A stretch of 64,000 nt of DNA from Chitinophagaceae bacterium (lineage in GTDB: Bacteria; Bacteroidota; Bacteroidia; Chitinophagales; Chitinophagaceae). The notes beneath the pieces are model-generated. The model did no database searches and was not told where the DNA came from. It was given only the letters and a program-made list of their open reading frames with translations. The position numbers were made by a program, and so were the translations under genes. Of the stretch, positions 25,529-35,487 are shown piece after piece. How positions within the stretch are numbered: the stretch's first letter is position 1; every line of letters begins with the position of its first letter. The stretch is from NCBI GenBank assembly GCA_947380905.1, contig CANCSS010000009.1, positions 1-64,000 on the forward strand, given 5' to 3'.

Positions 25529-26350
25529 ATGGAGGAAAGACAATCAAAATCGGACAGACCTTACAAACCCAGACCTAGATTCAATTCGGAGCGTTCTGTT
25601 GCTACCGAACGCAAATTTATTATTGGTCGCCAACCTTTAATAGAAGCTTTTGATTCTGAAACCAATATTGAAAAAATATTAATTCAAAAAAATGCTCAAG
25701 GAGAAGGCTTGAATGAAATTAAGCAGGCCGCTCGTGAAAAAAATATTCCGGTGCAATTGGTGCCCATTGAAAAATTAAACGGATTAAGCAAAGCCAATCA
25801 TCAAGGAGTATTGGCCTTTATTTCTAAAGTAAAATATTTAGCATTACAGGAAGTCATTGATTTTGTGGTGGCCAAAGGAGAAACCCCTTTGTTTTTAATG
25901 TTAGATGGGGTAACTGATGTAAGAAATATTGGTGCTATAGGAAGAAGCATTCATTGTTGTGGAGCACAAGCCTTAATTATTCCTGACAAAGGAGTGGGGG
26001 CTTTAAATGAAGAAGCATTTAAAAGTAGTGCAGGTGCCTTAGAACACATACATATTGTAAGAGTGGGAAGTCTATTAAAGGCGGTGGACTTATTGCATTT
26101 AAACGGCATACAGGTTTTTACCAGTGAAATGCGCGCCGAAAAAAATATTCATGAATTAGACCTTTGCTTACCAGCTTGTATTATTATGGGGGATGAAGGA
26201 AGAGGGGTACAACCTTATTTGGCAAAAGCAGCTGATTATTTTTTCAAAATACCGATGGCCTCTAATTTTGATTCCTTTAATGTTTCTGTCGCAGCTGGTA
26301 TTATTTTGTATGAGGCCATGAAACAAAGAATGTTCCCAGTAAAGAAATAA
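25529..26350 (+). CDS. rlmB: 23S rRNA 2'-O-methyltransferase of the TrmH/RlmB family
   Basis: SPOUT methyltransferase (273 residues from ATG 25529) likely methylating G2251 of 23S rRNA or a related site. It has an N-terminal L30e-like substrate-binding domain (FIIGRQPLIEAF) and a C-terminal trefoil-knot domain with the three SpoU motifs: LDGVTDVRNIGAIGR, IMGDEGRGV and IPMASNFDSFNVSVAAG. The common Pro in motif 1 (DPxN) is Val here. An extra basic stretch of about 25 residues precedes the first domain. The alternative TTG start at 25520 lies inside the promoter element and is rejected. The exact target nucleotide is inferred from family. Confidence 0.88.
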   Translation: MEERQSKSDRPYKPRPRFNSERSVATERKFIIGRQPLIEAFDSETNIEKILIQKNAQGEGLNEIKQAAREKNIPVQLVPIEKLNGLSKANHQGVLAFISKVKYLALQEVIDFVVAKGETPLFLMLDGVTDVRNIGAIGRSIHCCGAQALIIPDKGVGALNEEAFKSSAGALEHIHIVRVGSLLKAVDLLHLNGIQVFTSEMRAEKNIHELDLCLPACIIMGDEGRGVQPYLAKAADYFFKIPMASNFDSFNVSVAAGIILYEAMKQRMFPVKK

Positions 26351-26363
26351 ATTAGGCCTTTGT

Positions 26364-27374
26364 ATGAGCCAACTCAAATTTAAATTAACACTTGCTGCAA
26401 AAAAATCTGCTTATCCTATGGGGTATCGAGATAAGTCCTTGCTTATTGGGTCTTGCTTCTCGGAGAATATTGGTTCTAAATTATCCAGTCATTTGTTTCA
26501 GGTGTTGGAAAACCCACATGGTATTTTATTTAACCCTATCAGCGTTGCCCATTCTTTAATAGATTGTATTCAAAATAAAACTTACCAGGAAGCCGATTTG
26601 TTTTTGCTCAATGATGTTTGGAACAGTTGGAATCACCACAGTCGTTTTTCAGGAATTACTCCAAAAGAAGCTTTGGGAAAAATAAATGATTCCATTGACC
26701 AAGCGCATGCCTTTTTAAAAACAGCCGATCACATGGTTATTACACTGGGGTCTGCCTGGGTATATCAATTAAATAATGAATCCAATTTCACAGTTGGTCA
26801 GGTGGTTGCTAACAATCATAAGGCGCCAGCCCATTGGTTCAATAAAAGATTGATGCAGCCCATTGAGCTTATTACATTGTTAAAAAATTTAGTGCATCAA
26901 TTGCTTGCATTCAATCCTCACTTGCATATTGTATTTACCATCAGTCCTGTGCGCCATTTAAGAGAGGGCCTGGTAGAAAACAACCGTAGTAAAGCCGTAT
27001 TAATTCATGCGGTTCATGAACTAATAGACATGCATGACAACATCGAATATTTCCCTTCCTATGAATACATTATGGATGATTTGAGGGATTACCGTTTCTA
27101 TTCGGAAGATATGGTTCATCCGAATTATGCAGCTTCTAATTATGTTTGGGAAAAGCTGGTGGAAACCTATATGAATGAAGAAACCCAAACCATCATGAAG
27201 CAAGTAGCAGCATTACAATTGGCCATGCAGCACAAACCATTTTTTACTGGGTCGAGTCAGCACCAAGCATTTTTACAAAATTGTGTCACTAAAACGGAGC
27301 ACTTATTGAATCTGTATCCTTATTTAGCATTGAATGACCAACTTCAGTTTTTTAATCAACAAATTGGCAAATAA
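26364..27374 (+). CDS. GSCFA domain protein
   Basis: A 336-residue protein with the eponymous motif GSCFS (29-33, in LLIGSCFSENIG) and later segments TLGSAWVY, FTISPVRHLREG and YFPSYEYIMDDLRDYRFY, all typical of GSCFA proteins. They belong to the SGNH/GDSL hydrolase fold; Ser30 and the D-x-x-H of EDMVHPN are the likely catalytic residues. Substrate is unknown. It lies 13 bases after rlmB and may share its transcript. Confidence 0.9.
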   Translation: MSQLKFKLTLAAKKSAYPMGYRDKSLLIGSCFSENIGSKLSSHLFQVLENPHGILFNPISVAHSLIDCIQNKTYQEADLFLLNDVWNSWNHHSRFSGITPKEALGKINDSIDQAHAFLKTADHMVITLGSAWVYQLNNESNFTVGQVVANNHKAPAHWFNKRLMQPIELITLLKNLVHQLLAFNPHLHIVFTISPVRHLREGLVENNRSKAVLIHAVHELIDMHDNIEYFPSYEYIMDDLRDYRFYSEDMVHPNYAASNYVWEKLVETYMNEETQTIMKQVAALQLAMQHKPFFTGSSQHQAFLQNCVTKTEHLLNLYPYLALNDQLQFFNQQIGK

Positions 27375-27404
27375 ATTCTTAATTTAGGCGTCTAAATATT
27401 TGTT

Positions 27405-29882
27405 ATGCGTTTATTGCCTTTTCTAGCTTCTGCTGTAGTGACTATTGGACTCGTTTCTCTATTAAATACACAGTTATCCATTGGCCCCACCAAATCACCA
27501 AAATTGGGTTATTTCTTATCTCCCCAACATGGCTTTTGGAAAAATGCAGAAAAAATTAATACCAATTTTGACGCCAATTTAGTGGCAGGTGAATTAAAAG
27601 GCAATGTAGATGTTTATATAGACGATCGTTTGGTACCTCATATTTATGCAGACCATGACGAAGATGCTTATTTCGTTCAGGGCTATTTGCACGCCAAATT
27701 TAGATTGTGGCAAATGGATTTTCAAACCAGGGTAGCATCGGGTCGCTTAAGTGAAATTGCTGGTGCAGATAAATTATCCATTGATCGTTTTTTTAGAAGA
27801 TTGGGCATGGTGTATGGTGCAGAACAAACAGAAGTTAAAATTAATGAGACCAATCCTGTTATGAAAGCAACAGTGGATGCATATACAGCAGGGGTGAATG
27901 CTTATATGAAACAATTGGCTCCAGAAGACTTGCCTTTTGAATTTAAATTAATGAATTATGAGCCTGAATTGTGGACCCCTAAGAAGACCTACCTATTTTT
28001 AATGTTTATGTCTTATGATTTAACAGGCCGTTCGGCAGCATTAGATTTACAATTGACCAATACCCGTGATTTTTTAGGGTATGATTTATTTAATAAGTTA
28101 TATACCAATACGCAAGATTCTCTAGATCCAATTATTCCTAAAGGGACCGTCTATCAAAAGCCATCGATTGTTCCTATTAAACCTGCCAATTCGGATACTA
28201 ATTATTTAATGCATAAAAATACATTGGCTTATCTGACACAACCGAGTCCAGAAGCGCCCGATAAAAACAATGGTAGTAATAACTGGGCAGTAGCTGGTAG
28301 TAAAACAAAATCGGGTCGTCCTATATTATGTAGCGATCCTCATTTGGGTTTAAATCTTCCATCTCTTTGGTACGAAGTACAAATTACAACTCCCACACAC
28401 AGTACCTATGGGGCTAGTTTCCCTGGTTCTCCTGCTGTGATTATAGGATTCAATGATAGTTTGGCTTGGGGTGTGACCAATGCAGGTAGGGATGTATTGG
28501 ATTATTATGAATTGAAATTTAAGGACAGCTCACAAAATGAATATTGGTTCAATGGCGAATGGAAATCGGTGACCAAAAGAAAAGAAGTAATAAAAGTGAA
28601 AGACAGTGCCGATGTAGTGGAAGAAATTGCAATGACGTATTGGGGTCCTGCTATGTTTGATGCCCATTATCAAAATCCACAATCCAAGGGTCGCAACTTG
28701 GCTGTAAAATGGACTGCTTTTACGCCCTCTTCTGGAGTAGAAGCTTTTTATCAATTGAATCGTGCCAAAAATTATGACGATTATATTCATGCTATTTCTT
28801 TGTGGACCTGTCCTGGCCAGAATTTTGTTTTAGCCACTAAATCAGGAGACATTGCCATCAAACAACAGGGGGCTTTTGTAGCCAGATGGGAACGTCAAGG
28901 TGATTTTATCATGCCAGGTCAAGACAGTACTTATGATTGGCAAGGCATCATTCCCAATAATGAAAATCCTACCATTAAAAATCCTATTCGAGGTTTTGTA
29001 AGCAGTGCCAATCAAAAACCTACGGATGCTTCTTATCCTTATTATTTAGGTACGGCTAGTTACTTTCCTTTGTATCGTGGAATAAGTGTAAACAAGCATT
29101 TGGCTAACATGAATCAAATTACCGCTCAGGATATGCAGGCTTTGCAAACCAACAATGACAATGTTTTTGCTGCAACTGCTCGTCCTGCTTTAATGAAATA
29201 TGTACAGTTAGATAAATTAAGTCCAGATGCAAAAAGAATGGTCGCCGAAATGACGAATTGGAATTTGGTGAATGAAGAACATGCAAAAGGCATTACTGTT
29301 TTTAAAATAATTTGGGACAGTGTAGCACAAGCTGTTTGGGGGGATGAATTAGCTGGGTCTGATTTGGCATTGACCAAGCCCGATGATTTTGTTTTGCTAG
29401 ATCAAATGTTAAAAGATTCCAATTGGTCCATAGCCGATGATATTCGTACCAAGGATAAAGTAGAAAATTTTAAAGACCAAGTAACCTTGGGGGTTGAAAA
29501 CGCTACATTGAAATTATTGGAATTGGAAAAAGAAAATAAATTGGAATGGGCTTTATTTAAAGCAACCAGGGTATTGCATTTAACTAAAATCCCGGCTTTG
29601 AGTAGAATGAATTTGCCCATTGGAGGAGGAATGAATATCATTAATGCTACTACTGAAAATCATGGACCTAGTTGGAGAATGATTGTTCACTTAACAGACG
29701 AAATAGAAGCCTATGGATTGTATCCAGGTGGACAAAGCGGTAATCCTGGAAGTCCCTATTATGACAGTTTTGTGGATTACTGGGCGGCAGGAAAATATTA
29801 TCGTTTGTTGTTTTTGTCTAAGGAAAACTTGATAAAAAATGAAAGAACCAAATGGCATATTCAATTCAAGACCGCTTCCTAA
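27405..29882 (+). CDS. Penicillin acylase family protein
   Basis: An 825-residue N-terminal nucleophile hydrolase precursor. The chain is expected to self-cleave before Ser291 in the motif NGSNNWAVAG, giving alpha (1-290) and beta chains, with Ser291 as the nucleophile. A hydrophobic N-terminal segment (residues 1-24) suggests export to the periplasm or membrane anchoring. Family members hydrolyse amide bonds in penicillins or acyl-homoserine lactones; the natural substrate here is unknown. The 3' flanking gene encodes a small membrane protein. Confidence 0.92.
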   Translation: MRLLPFLASAVVTIGLVSLLNTQLSIGPTKSPKLGYFLSPQHGFWKNAEKINTNFDANLVAGELKGNVDVYIDDRLVPHIYADHDEDAYFVQGYLHAKFRLWQMDFQTRVASGRLSEIAGADKLSIDRFFRRLGMVYGAEQTEVKINETNPVMKATVDAYTAGVNAYMKQLAPEDLPFEFKLMNYEPELWTPKKTYLFLMFMSYDLTGRSAALDLQLTNTRDFLGYDLFNKLYTNTQDSLDPIIPKGTVYQKPSIVPIKPANSDTNYLMHKNTLAYLTQPSPEAPDKNNGSNNWAVAGSKTKSGRPILCSDPHLGLNLPSLWYEVQITTPTHSTYGASFPGSPAVIIGFNDSLAWGVTNAGRDVLDYYELKFKDSSQNEYWFNGEWKSVTKRKEVIKVKDSADVVEEIAMTYWGPAMFDAHYQNPQSKGRNLAVKWTAFTPSSGVEAFYQLNRAKNYDDYIHAISLWTCPGQNFVLATKSGDIAIKQQGAFVARWERQGDFIMPGQDSTYDWQGIIPNNENPTIKNPIRGFVSSANQKPTDASYPYYLGTASYFPLYRGISVNKHLANMNQITAQDMQALQTNNDNVFAATARPALMKYVQLDKLSPDAKRMVAEMTNWNLVNEEHAKGITVFKIIWDSVAQAVWGDELAGSDLALTKPDDFVLLDQMLKDSNWSIADDIRTKDKVENFKDQVTLGVENATLKLLELEKENKLEWALFKATRVLHLTKIPALSRMNLPIGGGMNIINATTENHGPSWRMIVHLTDEIEAYGLYPGGQSGNPGSPYYDSFVDYWAAGKYYRLLFLSKENLIKNERTKWHIQFKTAS

Positions 29883-29915
29883 AATATAAATTATAATTAA
29901 GTTAAAATACATTCA

Positions 29916-30263
29916 ATGAAAATAATTATCAGTATTCTATTGTGTGCCTTGCTTGCTTATGCAGTGGGTATTTATGGAAATTTACCTTGGTGGAGTTTTG
30001 TAGTCACCAATTTGATAGTAGCAATAGTGGTTCCTCAAAAATCATTTCATTCTTTTTTAATCGGTTTCTTATCCATAGGGCTTTTATGGGCAGGTCTGGC
30101 CATTGGTATAGATCAAGGGAACCATCATATTTTATCTACAAAAGTGGCTACCATATTGCCTCTAAAGGGTTCTTATATCAGTCTCCTTGTTCTTACGAGT
30201 TTTGTAGGTGCATTATTGGGGGGGCTAGCTTCCTTAACGGGTTCCTTTATAAAAATGAAATAG
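29916..30263 (+). CDS. Small hydrophobic membrane protein, unknown function
   Basis: I do not recognise the family. The 115 residues form about four membrane helices (roughly 2-20, 24-42, 48-65 and 88-110) with short loops; one loop contains GIDQGNHH. It lies 33 bases after the penicillin acylase gene and precedes the trhO promoter. An overlapping 111-residue frame shifted by two bases (29942-30277) is less hydrophobic, Cys/Phe-rich and starts inside this gene, so I treat it as a shadow. Confidence 0.65.
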   Translation: MKIIISILLCALLAYAVGIYGNLPWWSFVVTNLIVAIVVPQKSFHSFLIGFLSIGLLWAGLAIGIDQGNHHILSTKVATILPLKGSYISLLVLTSFVGALLGGLASLTGSFIKMK

Positions 30264-30274
30264 AAAATAAGGCT

Positions 30275-30282
30275 TAACTTTG
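30275..30282 (+). promoter_or_regulatory. -7 element for trhO
   Basis: TAACTTTG matches TAnnTTTG and lies 50 bases before the trhO start. Confidence 0.45.
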
Positions 30283-30332
30283 TGTTGAATTTGCCCAACC
30301 TGTAATTGGGTCCATTAACCGGAACATCCTAG

Positions 30333-31391
30333 ATGTCTAAATTTAATTTTATGTCTGTATTGCACAATCGAATCTCCAATAAGGAGTTGAAAGAAAAATT
30401 ATACCAGGAAACTTTTCCTCGTATTACCCTTAGTTTTTATCAGTATTTCCCCATTCAAAATCCGGCAGTTTTTAGAGATGCACTCTATAAGGGATTCCAT
30501 GATTTGCAAGTATTTGGTCGTATTTATGTGGCCAAAGAAGGCATCAATGCGCAGGCCAGTGTACCCACTCATTTATTTGAAAATTTTAAAACGTATTTGT
30601 ATTCCATTGCTGGATTAGAAGGCTTGCGTTTAAATATCGCTGTGCATGACAATGGAAAAAGTTTTTGGGTGTTAAGAATTAAAACGCGAGAGAAAATTGT
30701 TGCCGACGGTATTGAGGATCCCGGTTTTAGTATGGAGAACAAAGGCAAGTATGTGAATGCCCAACAGATGAATGCCTTGTTAGAAAATAAAGATACCATT
30801 GTCATTGACATGCGGAATCATTACGAATACGAAGTGGGGCACTTTGACCATGCTATTGAAATTCCTTCTGATACTTTTAGAGAACAACTGCCCATGGCAG
30901 CTGAAATGATGAAAGAGCAAAAGGATAAAAATATTATTATGTACTGCACGGGAGGCATTCGTTGTGAAAAAGCAAGTGCTTATATGTTGCATGAAGGGTT
31001 TAAAAATGTATTTCATTTAGAAGGGGGCATTATCAATTATGCCAACCAAATTAAAGAAGCAGGTTTGTCAAGTAAATTCAAAGGAAAGAATTTTGTATTT
31101 GATGACCGATTAGGCGAAAAAATTACCGAAGACATTATTGCTAAATGTCATCAATGTGGCATGCCTTGTGATACGCATACCAATTGTAAAAATGACGGCT
31201 GTCATTTGTTGTTTATACAATGTACTACCTGTGCTGAAACTTATGCAGGGTGCTGTACACAGGCCTGTACTGATATTGTGCATTTGCCGCTTGAAAAACA
31301 AATTGAATTAAGAAAAGGCATTGACAAAGGGCAACAAATTTTCAATAAAAGTAAACAACGCTTAAGACCAAGATTGGGGATAGATATTTAG
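30333..31391 (+). CDS. trhO: tRNA uridine(34) hydroxylase TrhO (YceA-type rhodanese)
   Basis: TrhO makes 5-hydroxyuridine at the wobble position of certain tRNAs. The 352-residue protein has an N-terminal ferredoxin-like/acylphosphatase-like domain, then a rhodanese domain with [18 protein letters not shown] and the loop [10 protein letters not shown], in which Cys205 is the likely catalytic residue. A C-terminal Cys-rich zinc-type segment follows ([14 protein letters not shown], then FIQC..C...YAGCC). A second start is possible at ATG 30351, six residues inside. The closeness of the family match makes this assignment firm. Confidence 0.94.
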   Translation: MSKFNFMSVLHNRISNKELKEKLYQETFPRITLSFYQYFPIQNPAVFRDALYKGFHDLQVFGRIYVAKEGINAQASVPTHLFENFKTYLYSIAGLEGLRLNIAVHDNGKSFWVLRIKTREKIVADGIEDPGFSMENKGKYVNAQQMNALLENKDTIVIDMRNHYEYEVGHFDHAIEIPSDTFREQLPMAAEMMKEQKDKNIIMYCTGGIRCEKASAYMLHEGFKNVFHLEGGIINYANQIKEAGLSSKFKGKNFVFDDRLGEKITEDIIAKCHQCGMPCDTHTNCKNDGCHLLFIQCTTCAETYAGCCTQACTDIVHLPLEKQIELRKGIDKGQQIFNKSKQRLRPRLGIDI

Positions 31392-31411
31392 TGAAATATT
31401 TTAAACTTCAA

Positions 31412-32338
31412 TTAACTAAGTTCCTCTAATGCAGCGCAAATAATTTGGTAGGTTGCTTCGTCTGATAATTTTTGTGGTACAAATTTTTCGCCAATCACCT
31501 GCTCATACAATTCAATGTATCTTTTAGAAATGGTATCAATCCATTCGGCCGACATGGCTGGAACCGTTTGACCTTCTTTGCCCATAAAATTATTGGCAAT
31601 CAACCATTCTCTTACAAACTCCTTGCTTAATTGTTTTTGTTTTTCTTTTTTGGCTTGTCTTGCTTCAAATCCATCTGCATAAAAATAGCGAGACGAATCG
31701 GGTGTGTGAATTTCGTCCATCAAATAAATCGTATCACCCATTTTTCCAAATTCATATTTGGTATCTACCAATATCAAGCCACGATTGGCTGCAATTTCTT
31801 TCCCTCTTTGAAACAAAGCCAAAGCATATTTTTCTAATACGGCCCAATCTGCTGCACTGGCTAATCCTTGAGCAATGATTTCTTCTTTAGAAATATCTTC
31901 ATCATGACCTTCACTTGCTTTGGTAGAAGGTGTTATAATGGGTGTTGGGAAATAATCATTTTCATTTAATCCTTCAGGAAGTGTAACTCCACACAAACGA
32001 CGTCCCCCAGTTTGATAGGTTCTCCAGGCATGACCCACTAAGTTTCCACGAACCACCATTTCAATTTTAAAAGGGGTACATTTTTTGCCAATGGCCACAT
32101 TGGGAGCAGGGGTTGAAAGCAACCAATTGGGACAAATATCCTTGGTGGCGCCCAGCATATAGGCGGCTATCTGATTTAAGACCTGTCCTTTAAAAGGGAT
32201 GGGATTGGGCAAAATTACGTCAAAAGCGGAAATTCTATCACTGGCAATCATTACAAGTAATTCATTATCAATGTAATAGACATCTCTTACTTTGCCATGG
32301 TACTCGTTTATTTGATGGGGAAAGGGAGGCTGATTCAT
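31412..32338 (-). CDS. purC: SAICAR synthetase
   Basis: PurC ligates aspartate to CAIR in purine biosynthesis. The 308-residue protein has the family landmarks GKVRDVYYI near residue 15, [13 protein letters not shown], the central ...[29 protein letters not shown] and [13 protein letters not shown]. The length and long C-terminal helix correspond to the form common in Bacteroidota and fungi. It is a single gene, convergent with trhO, and divergent from the TonB receptor. Confidence 0.97.
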   Translation of the reverse strand: MNQPPFPHQINEYHGKVRDVYYIDNELLVMIASDRISAFDVILPNPIPFKGQVLNQIAAYMLGATKDICPNWLLSTPAPNVAIGKKCTPFKIEMVVRGNLVGHAWRTYQTGGRRLCGVTLPEGLNENDYFPTPIITPSTKASEGHDEDISKEEIIAQGLASAADWAVLEKYALALFQRGKEIAANRGLILVDTKYEFGKMGDTIYLMDEIHTPDSSRYFYADGFEARQAKKEKQKQLSKEFVREWLIANNFMGKEGQTVPAMSAEWIDTISKRYIELYEQVIGEKFVPQKLSDEATYQIICAALEELS

Positions 32339-32437
32339 GCTGTAAAATTATATTTTTAAAGATACAAATGATAATTTTTTCTAAAATGCTTACAATATGT
32401 TAATTTGTACCAATAATTCAACTTAAAACAATAATTT

Positions 32438-35359
32438 ATGAAAAGATTTTTAAGACATTTTGCCATTCTGTTCTTAACTACCACATTGGTAATGAGTGCA
32501 AAAGCTCAAAATGCAAGTACTGTAACTGGTACCGTTAAAAATTCAAGCTCGTCAGAAGCTTTGGCTTCTGTTTCTGTTACCTTAAAGGGGTCTAATCAAG
32601 GAACTTTTACTGATAATAAAGGTAATTTTAAATTAGCAGTTTCTCAAAAAGCACCTTACACTTTGGTATTTGCTTCGGTAGGATTTGCAAATAAAGAAGT
32701 GGTAGTAGATGCTTCCAATAAAGTGAATGTGAGTCTTACTCCTGCTTATGTACTAGGTTCAGAAGTAGTAGTATCTGCATCAAGAACATCTGAAAGAATT
32801 TTAGAATCTCCAGTATCAATTGAAAGAATTAGTAATTCAACCATTAAAAATGCACCTGCATCTAATTACTATGACATCCTTGGAACTTTAAAGGGAGTAG
32901 ATGTAATTGCTGCAAGTTTAACTTTTAAAAGTATTAGTACAAGAGGTTTTAACGTGAGTGGTAACGTTCGTTCTAATCAATTGATTGACGGAATGGACAA
33001 CCAAGCTCCAGGTTTAAACTTCTCAGTAGGTAGTGTGATTGGTTTAACCGAATTAGACGTTGACAATATAGAATTATTGGCCGGTGCTTCTTCTGCATTG
33101 TATGGTGCAGGTGGAATGAATGGTACCGTTTTAATCAATAGCAAAAGTCCTTTTAAATACCAAGGGTTAAGTTTTCAACTAAAACAAGGTATGAATCATG
33201 TTGATAATTATGAGCGACCTTCTGCTCCTTATAATGATTATTCAGTAAGATGGGCTAGTAAAATAGGAGAGCGTTTTGCATATAAAATTTCTGCAGAGTC
33301 GATGGAAGGACAAGATTGGTTGGCTCAAAATACAAACAACTATTCTCGTTCAACTGGAACTCCTAATGGTCAAACCATTTCAGGAAATAGATTTACCGAT
33401 CCAAATTATGATGGTGTAAACGTGTATGGTGATGAAACAACTTCTCCATTAAGTGCTGTTTACAATGGTGCTAAAGCTCAAGTGATGGCAGGTTTAGCTG
33501 GTTATGGGGCAGCGGCAGCTACAGTTTACGGTCAATTATATGGCGCAGCTAAATCGTATCCAACACTTGCTACTTACACTGCTTTCTTGAAGTCACAAGC
33601 GCCTACTTTAGCTTCTGCAGCACCTTTTTTATATGGGGATGCAAAAGGCATGTTTACTGGTGTGAATGTGAGTAGAACAGGTTACAATGAAATAGATGTA
33701 ATTGATCCAACTACTAAAAACACTAAAGTTACTGGATCCATTCATTACAAAGTGAATGACAATACTGAAGCTTCTTTTAGTGCTTATACAGGAATGGGTA
33801 ATACGGTTTATACAGGAAGTGACCGTTATACATTGAGAAATTTACAAATGAGTCAATTCAAATTGGAATTGAAATCAAAGAATTGGTACATCAGAGGGTA
33901 TCAAACATTAGAGGATGCAGGAGATACTTACAATGCTACTATTGCCACACGTTATTTCAATGAAACATGGAGTAATAGTACTACTACTTGGTATCCTACT
34001 TATACTGCTGCTTATGTTTCCTACAAAGATGGTGGCTTATCCGATCAAGCAGCTCATTCTTTAGCAAGAGCTGCAGCTGATGCTACAAGACCAACTGGTC
34101 ATGTAGGTTCTACAGATGCCTTTCAAAAATTAACAACTACACCTTTGTCACAAGGAGGTGCTAAATTATTAGATAAATCTTCTTTGTCTGTATTTGAAGG
34201 ACAAATGAGCTTGACAAATGCTTTAGGACTTGAAAAATATGATATGGATATGTTGGTGGGCGGAAGTATTAAAAATTATACTTTAAACTCACAAGGAACT
34301 TTATTTACTGATACAGCTGGTAAAATTGGCATTGGTGAAAATGGGGCTTTTACTCAAATCACTAAAAAATTCTTTGGCGATATTCTTAAATTATCTTTTG
34401 CAGGCCGTTACGATAAAAATCAAAACTTTAAAGGTCAATTTACGCCAAGATTTACAGGGGTAATCAAAGTAGCAGAAGACAATAACATTCGTCTTTCTTA
34501 TCAATCAGCGTATCGTTTCCCTACCACTCAAAACCAATATATTAATTTATTAGTAGGAGGTGGTACTAGATTAATGGGTGGTTTACCTGCTTTGAGAGAT
34601 TTTTATAATTTCTCAACCAATCCTGTGTATACTGTTTCAAGTGTAACTGCTTTTGGAGCCTCTGCATTAGCAGGCGCACCTAATCCAGGACTATTGCAAC
34701 AACAAGTTTTTGGAGAGTTTAAACCTGAAACCATGAATTCTATTGAATTGGGTTATAAAACTTTGATTGGTAAAAAATTATTACTTGATTTTTATTATTA
34801 TGCAGGACATTATTCCAATTTTATTGGAAGTGTAGTTGTATTACAATCTAAAAATGTATCCGCACCAAGTATATTAGATTTATTAGATGCAAATAAACGC
34901 ATGGCTTATAGTATTTCTACCAATGCCACTACCGATGTGTCTACTTCAGGTTGGGGTATCTCTGCTGATTACTTATTACCAGGTAATTTTAGCTTTAGTA
35001 GTAGTTTGTTTACAGATGAAATTGGAGATTTACCTACTAGCTTTATTCCTTATTTTAATACGCCATTGTGGAGGGCTAATTTTGGTTTAAACAATAGTGG
35101 ATTTTTATTTAAAAACAGATTAGGCTTTAGTGCATCACTTCATTATCAAGATGAAATGGATTATCAAGGAAGTTTCGCTGCAGGTAGAGTCAATTCTTAC
35201 AACACAGTGGATGCGGTTTTAACCTATAAGGTTCCTGCTATTAAATCTTTGATTAAAGCTGGTGGTACCAATATTTTCAATCAATATTATTACACTGCTT
35301 ACGGTAGTCCAAAAATTGGAGGATTGTACTATGTAAGCTTTGCTTATAACATATTCTAG
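32438..35359 (+). CDS. TonB-dependent outer-membrane receptor
   Basis: A 973-residue outer-membrane transporter. Domains in order: signal peptide ending AKAQ (residue 24); carboxypeptidase-regulatory-like beta-sandwich (about 28-105, VTGTVKNSSSSEALASVSV); plug domain (about 115-235, VVVSASRTSERILESPVSIE and SSALYGAGGMNGTV); then a 22-strand barrel ending in Phe (SFAYNIF). No SusD homologue is next to it, so it is not a classical SusCD pair. The external region near 330-420 is rich in Ala, Thr and Tyr. Such orphan receptors often carry siderophores, vitamins or peptides, and the ligand cannot be told here. A terminator follows. Confidence 0.92.
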   Translation: MKRFLRHFAILFLTTTLVMSAKAQNASTVTGTVKNSSSSEALASVSVTLKGSNQGTFTDNKGNFKLAVSQKAPYTLVFASVGFANKEVVVDASNKVNVSLTPAYVLGSEVVVSASRTSERILESPVSIERISNSTIKNAPASNYYDILGTLKGVDVIAASLTFKSISTRGFNVSGNVRSNQLIDGMDNQAPGLNFSVGSVIGLTELDVDNIELLAGASSALYGAGGMNGTVLINSKSPFKYQGLSFQLKQGMNHVDNYERPSAPYNDYSVRWASKIGERFAYKISAESMEGQDWLAQNTNNYSRSTGTPNGQTISGNRFTDPNYDGVNVYGDETTSPLSAVYNGAKAQVMAGLAGYGAAAATVYGQLYGAAKSYPTLATYTAFLKSQAPTLASAAPFLYGDAKGMFTGVNVSRTGYNEIDVIDPTTKNTKVTGSIHYKVNDNTEASFSAYTGMGNTVYTGSDRYTLRNLQMSQFKLELKSKNWYIRGYQTLEDAGDTYNATIATRYFNETWSNSTTTWYPTYTAAYVSYKDGGLSDQAAHSLARAAADATRPTGHVGSTDAFQKLTTTPLSQGGAKLLDKSSLSVFEGQMSLTNALGLEKYDMDMLVGGSIKNYTLNSQGTLFTDTAGKIGIGENGAFTQITKKFFGDILKLSFAGRYDKNQNFKGQFTPRFTGVIKVAEDNNIRLSYQSAYRFPTTQNQYINLLVGGGTRLMGGLPALRDFYNFSTNPVYTVSSVTAFGASALAGAPNPGLLQQQVFGEFKPETMNSIELGYKTLIGKKLLLDFYYYAGHYSNFIGSVVVLQSKNVSAPSILDLLDANKRMAYSISTNATTDVSTSGWGISADYLLPGNFSFSSSLFTDEIGDLPTSFIPYFNTPLWRANFGLNNSGFLFKNRLGFSASLHYQDEMDYQGSFAAGRVNSYNTVDAVLTYKVPAIKSLIKAGGTNIFNQYYYTAYGSPKIGGLYYVSFAYNIF

Positions 35360-35384
35360 TTATTTAGGATGGGTTAGTCCTATG

Positions 35385-35421
35385 ATCCCTTCCTCCCAGC
35401 TTGGGCGGAGGGGATTTTTTT
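35385..35421 (+). terminator. Terminator after the TonB receptor gene
   Basis: ATCCC and CCTCC on the left pair with GGAGG and GGGAT on the right with a small TT bulge, followed by seven T. It separates the receptor gene from pdhB. Confidence 0.75.
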
Positions 35422-35456
35422 ATGGGGTAGAATTACTTTTTTCTTGTATAAAACTC

Positions 35457-35464
35457 TATTTTTG
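35457..35464 (+). promoter_or_regulatory. -7 element for pdhB
   Basis: TATTTTTG matches TAnnTTTG and ends 23 bases before the ATG at 35488. It follows the TonB receptor terminator, which supports an independent promoter here. Confidence 0.5.
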
Positions 35465-35487
35465 CATCTCAAATTAAAATTAGATTC

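Noticed and set aside
29942..30277. A 111-residue frame overlapping the small membrane protein
   Set aside because: Starts inside the 115-residue frame and reads Cys/Phe-rich without clean helices; the hydrophobic frame 29916-30263 is much more plausible.
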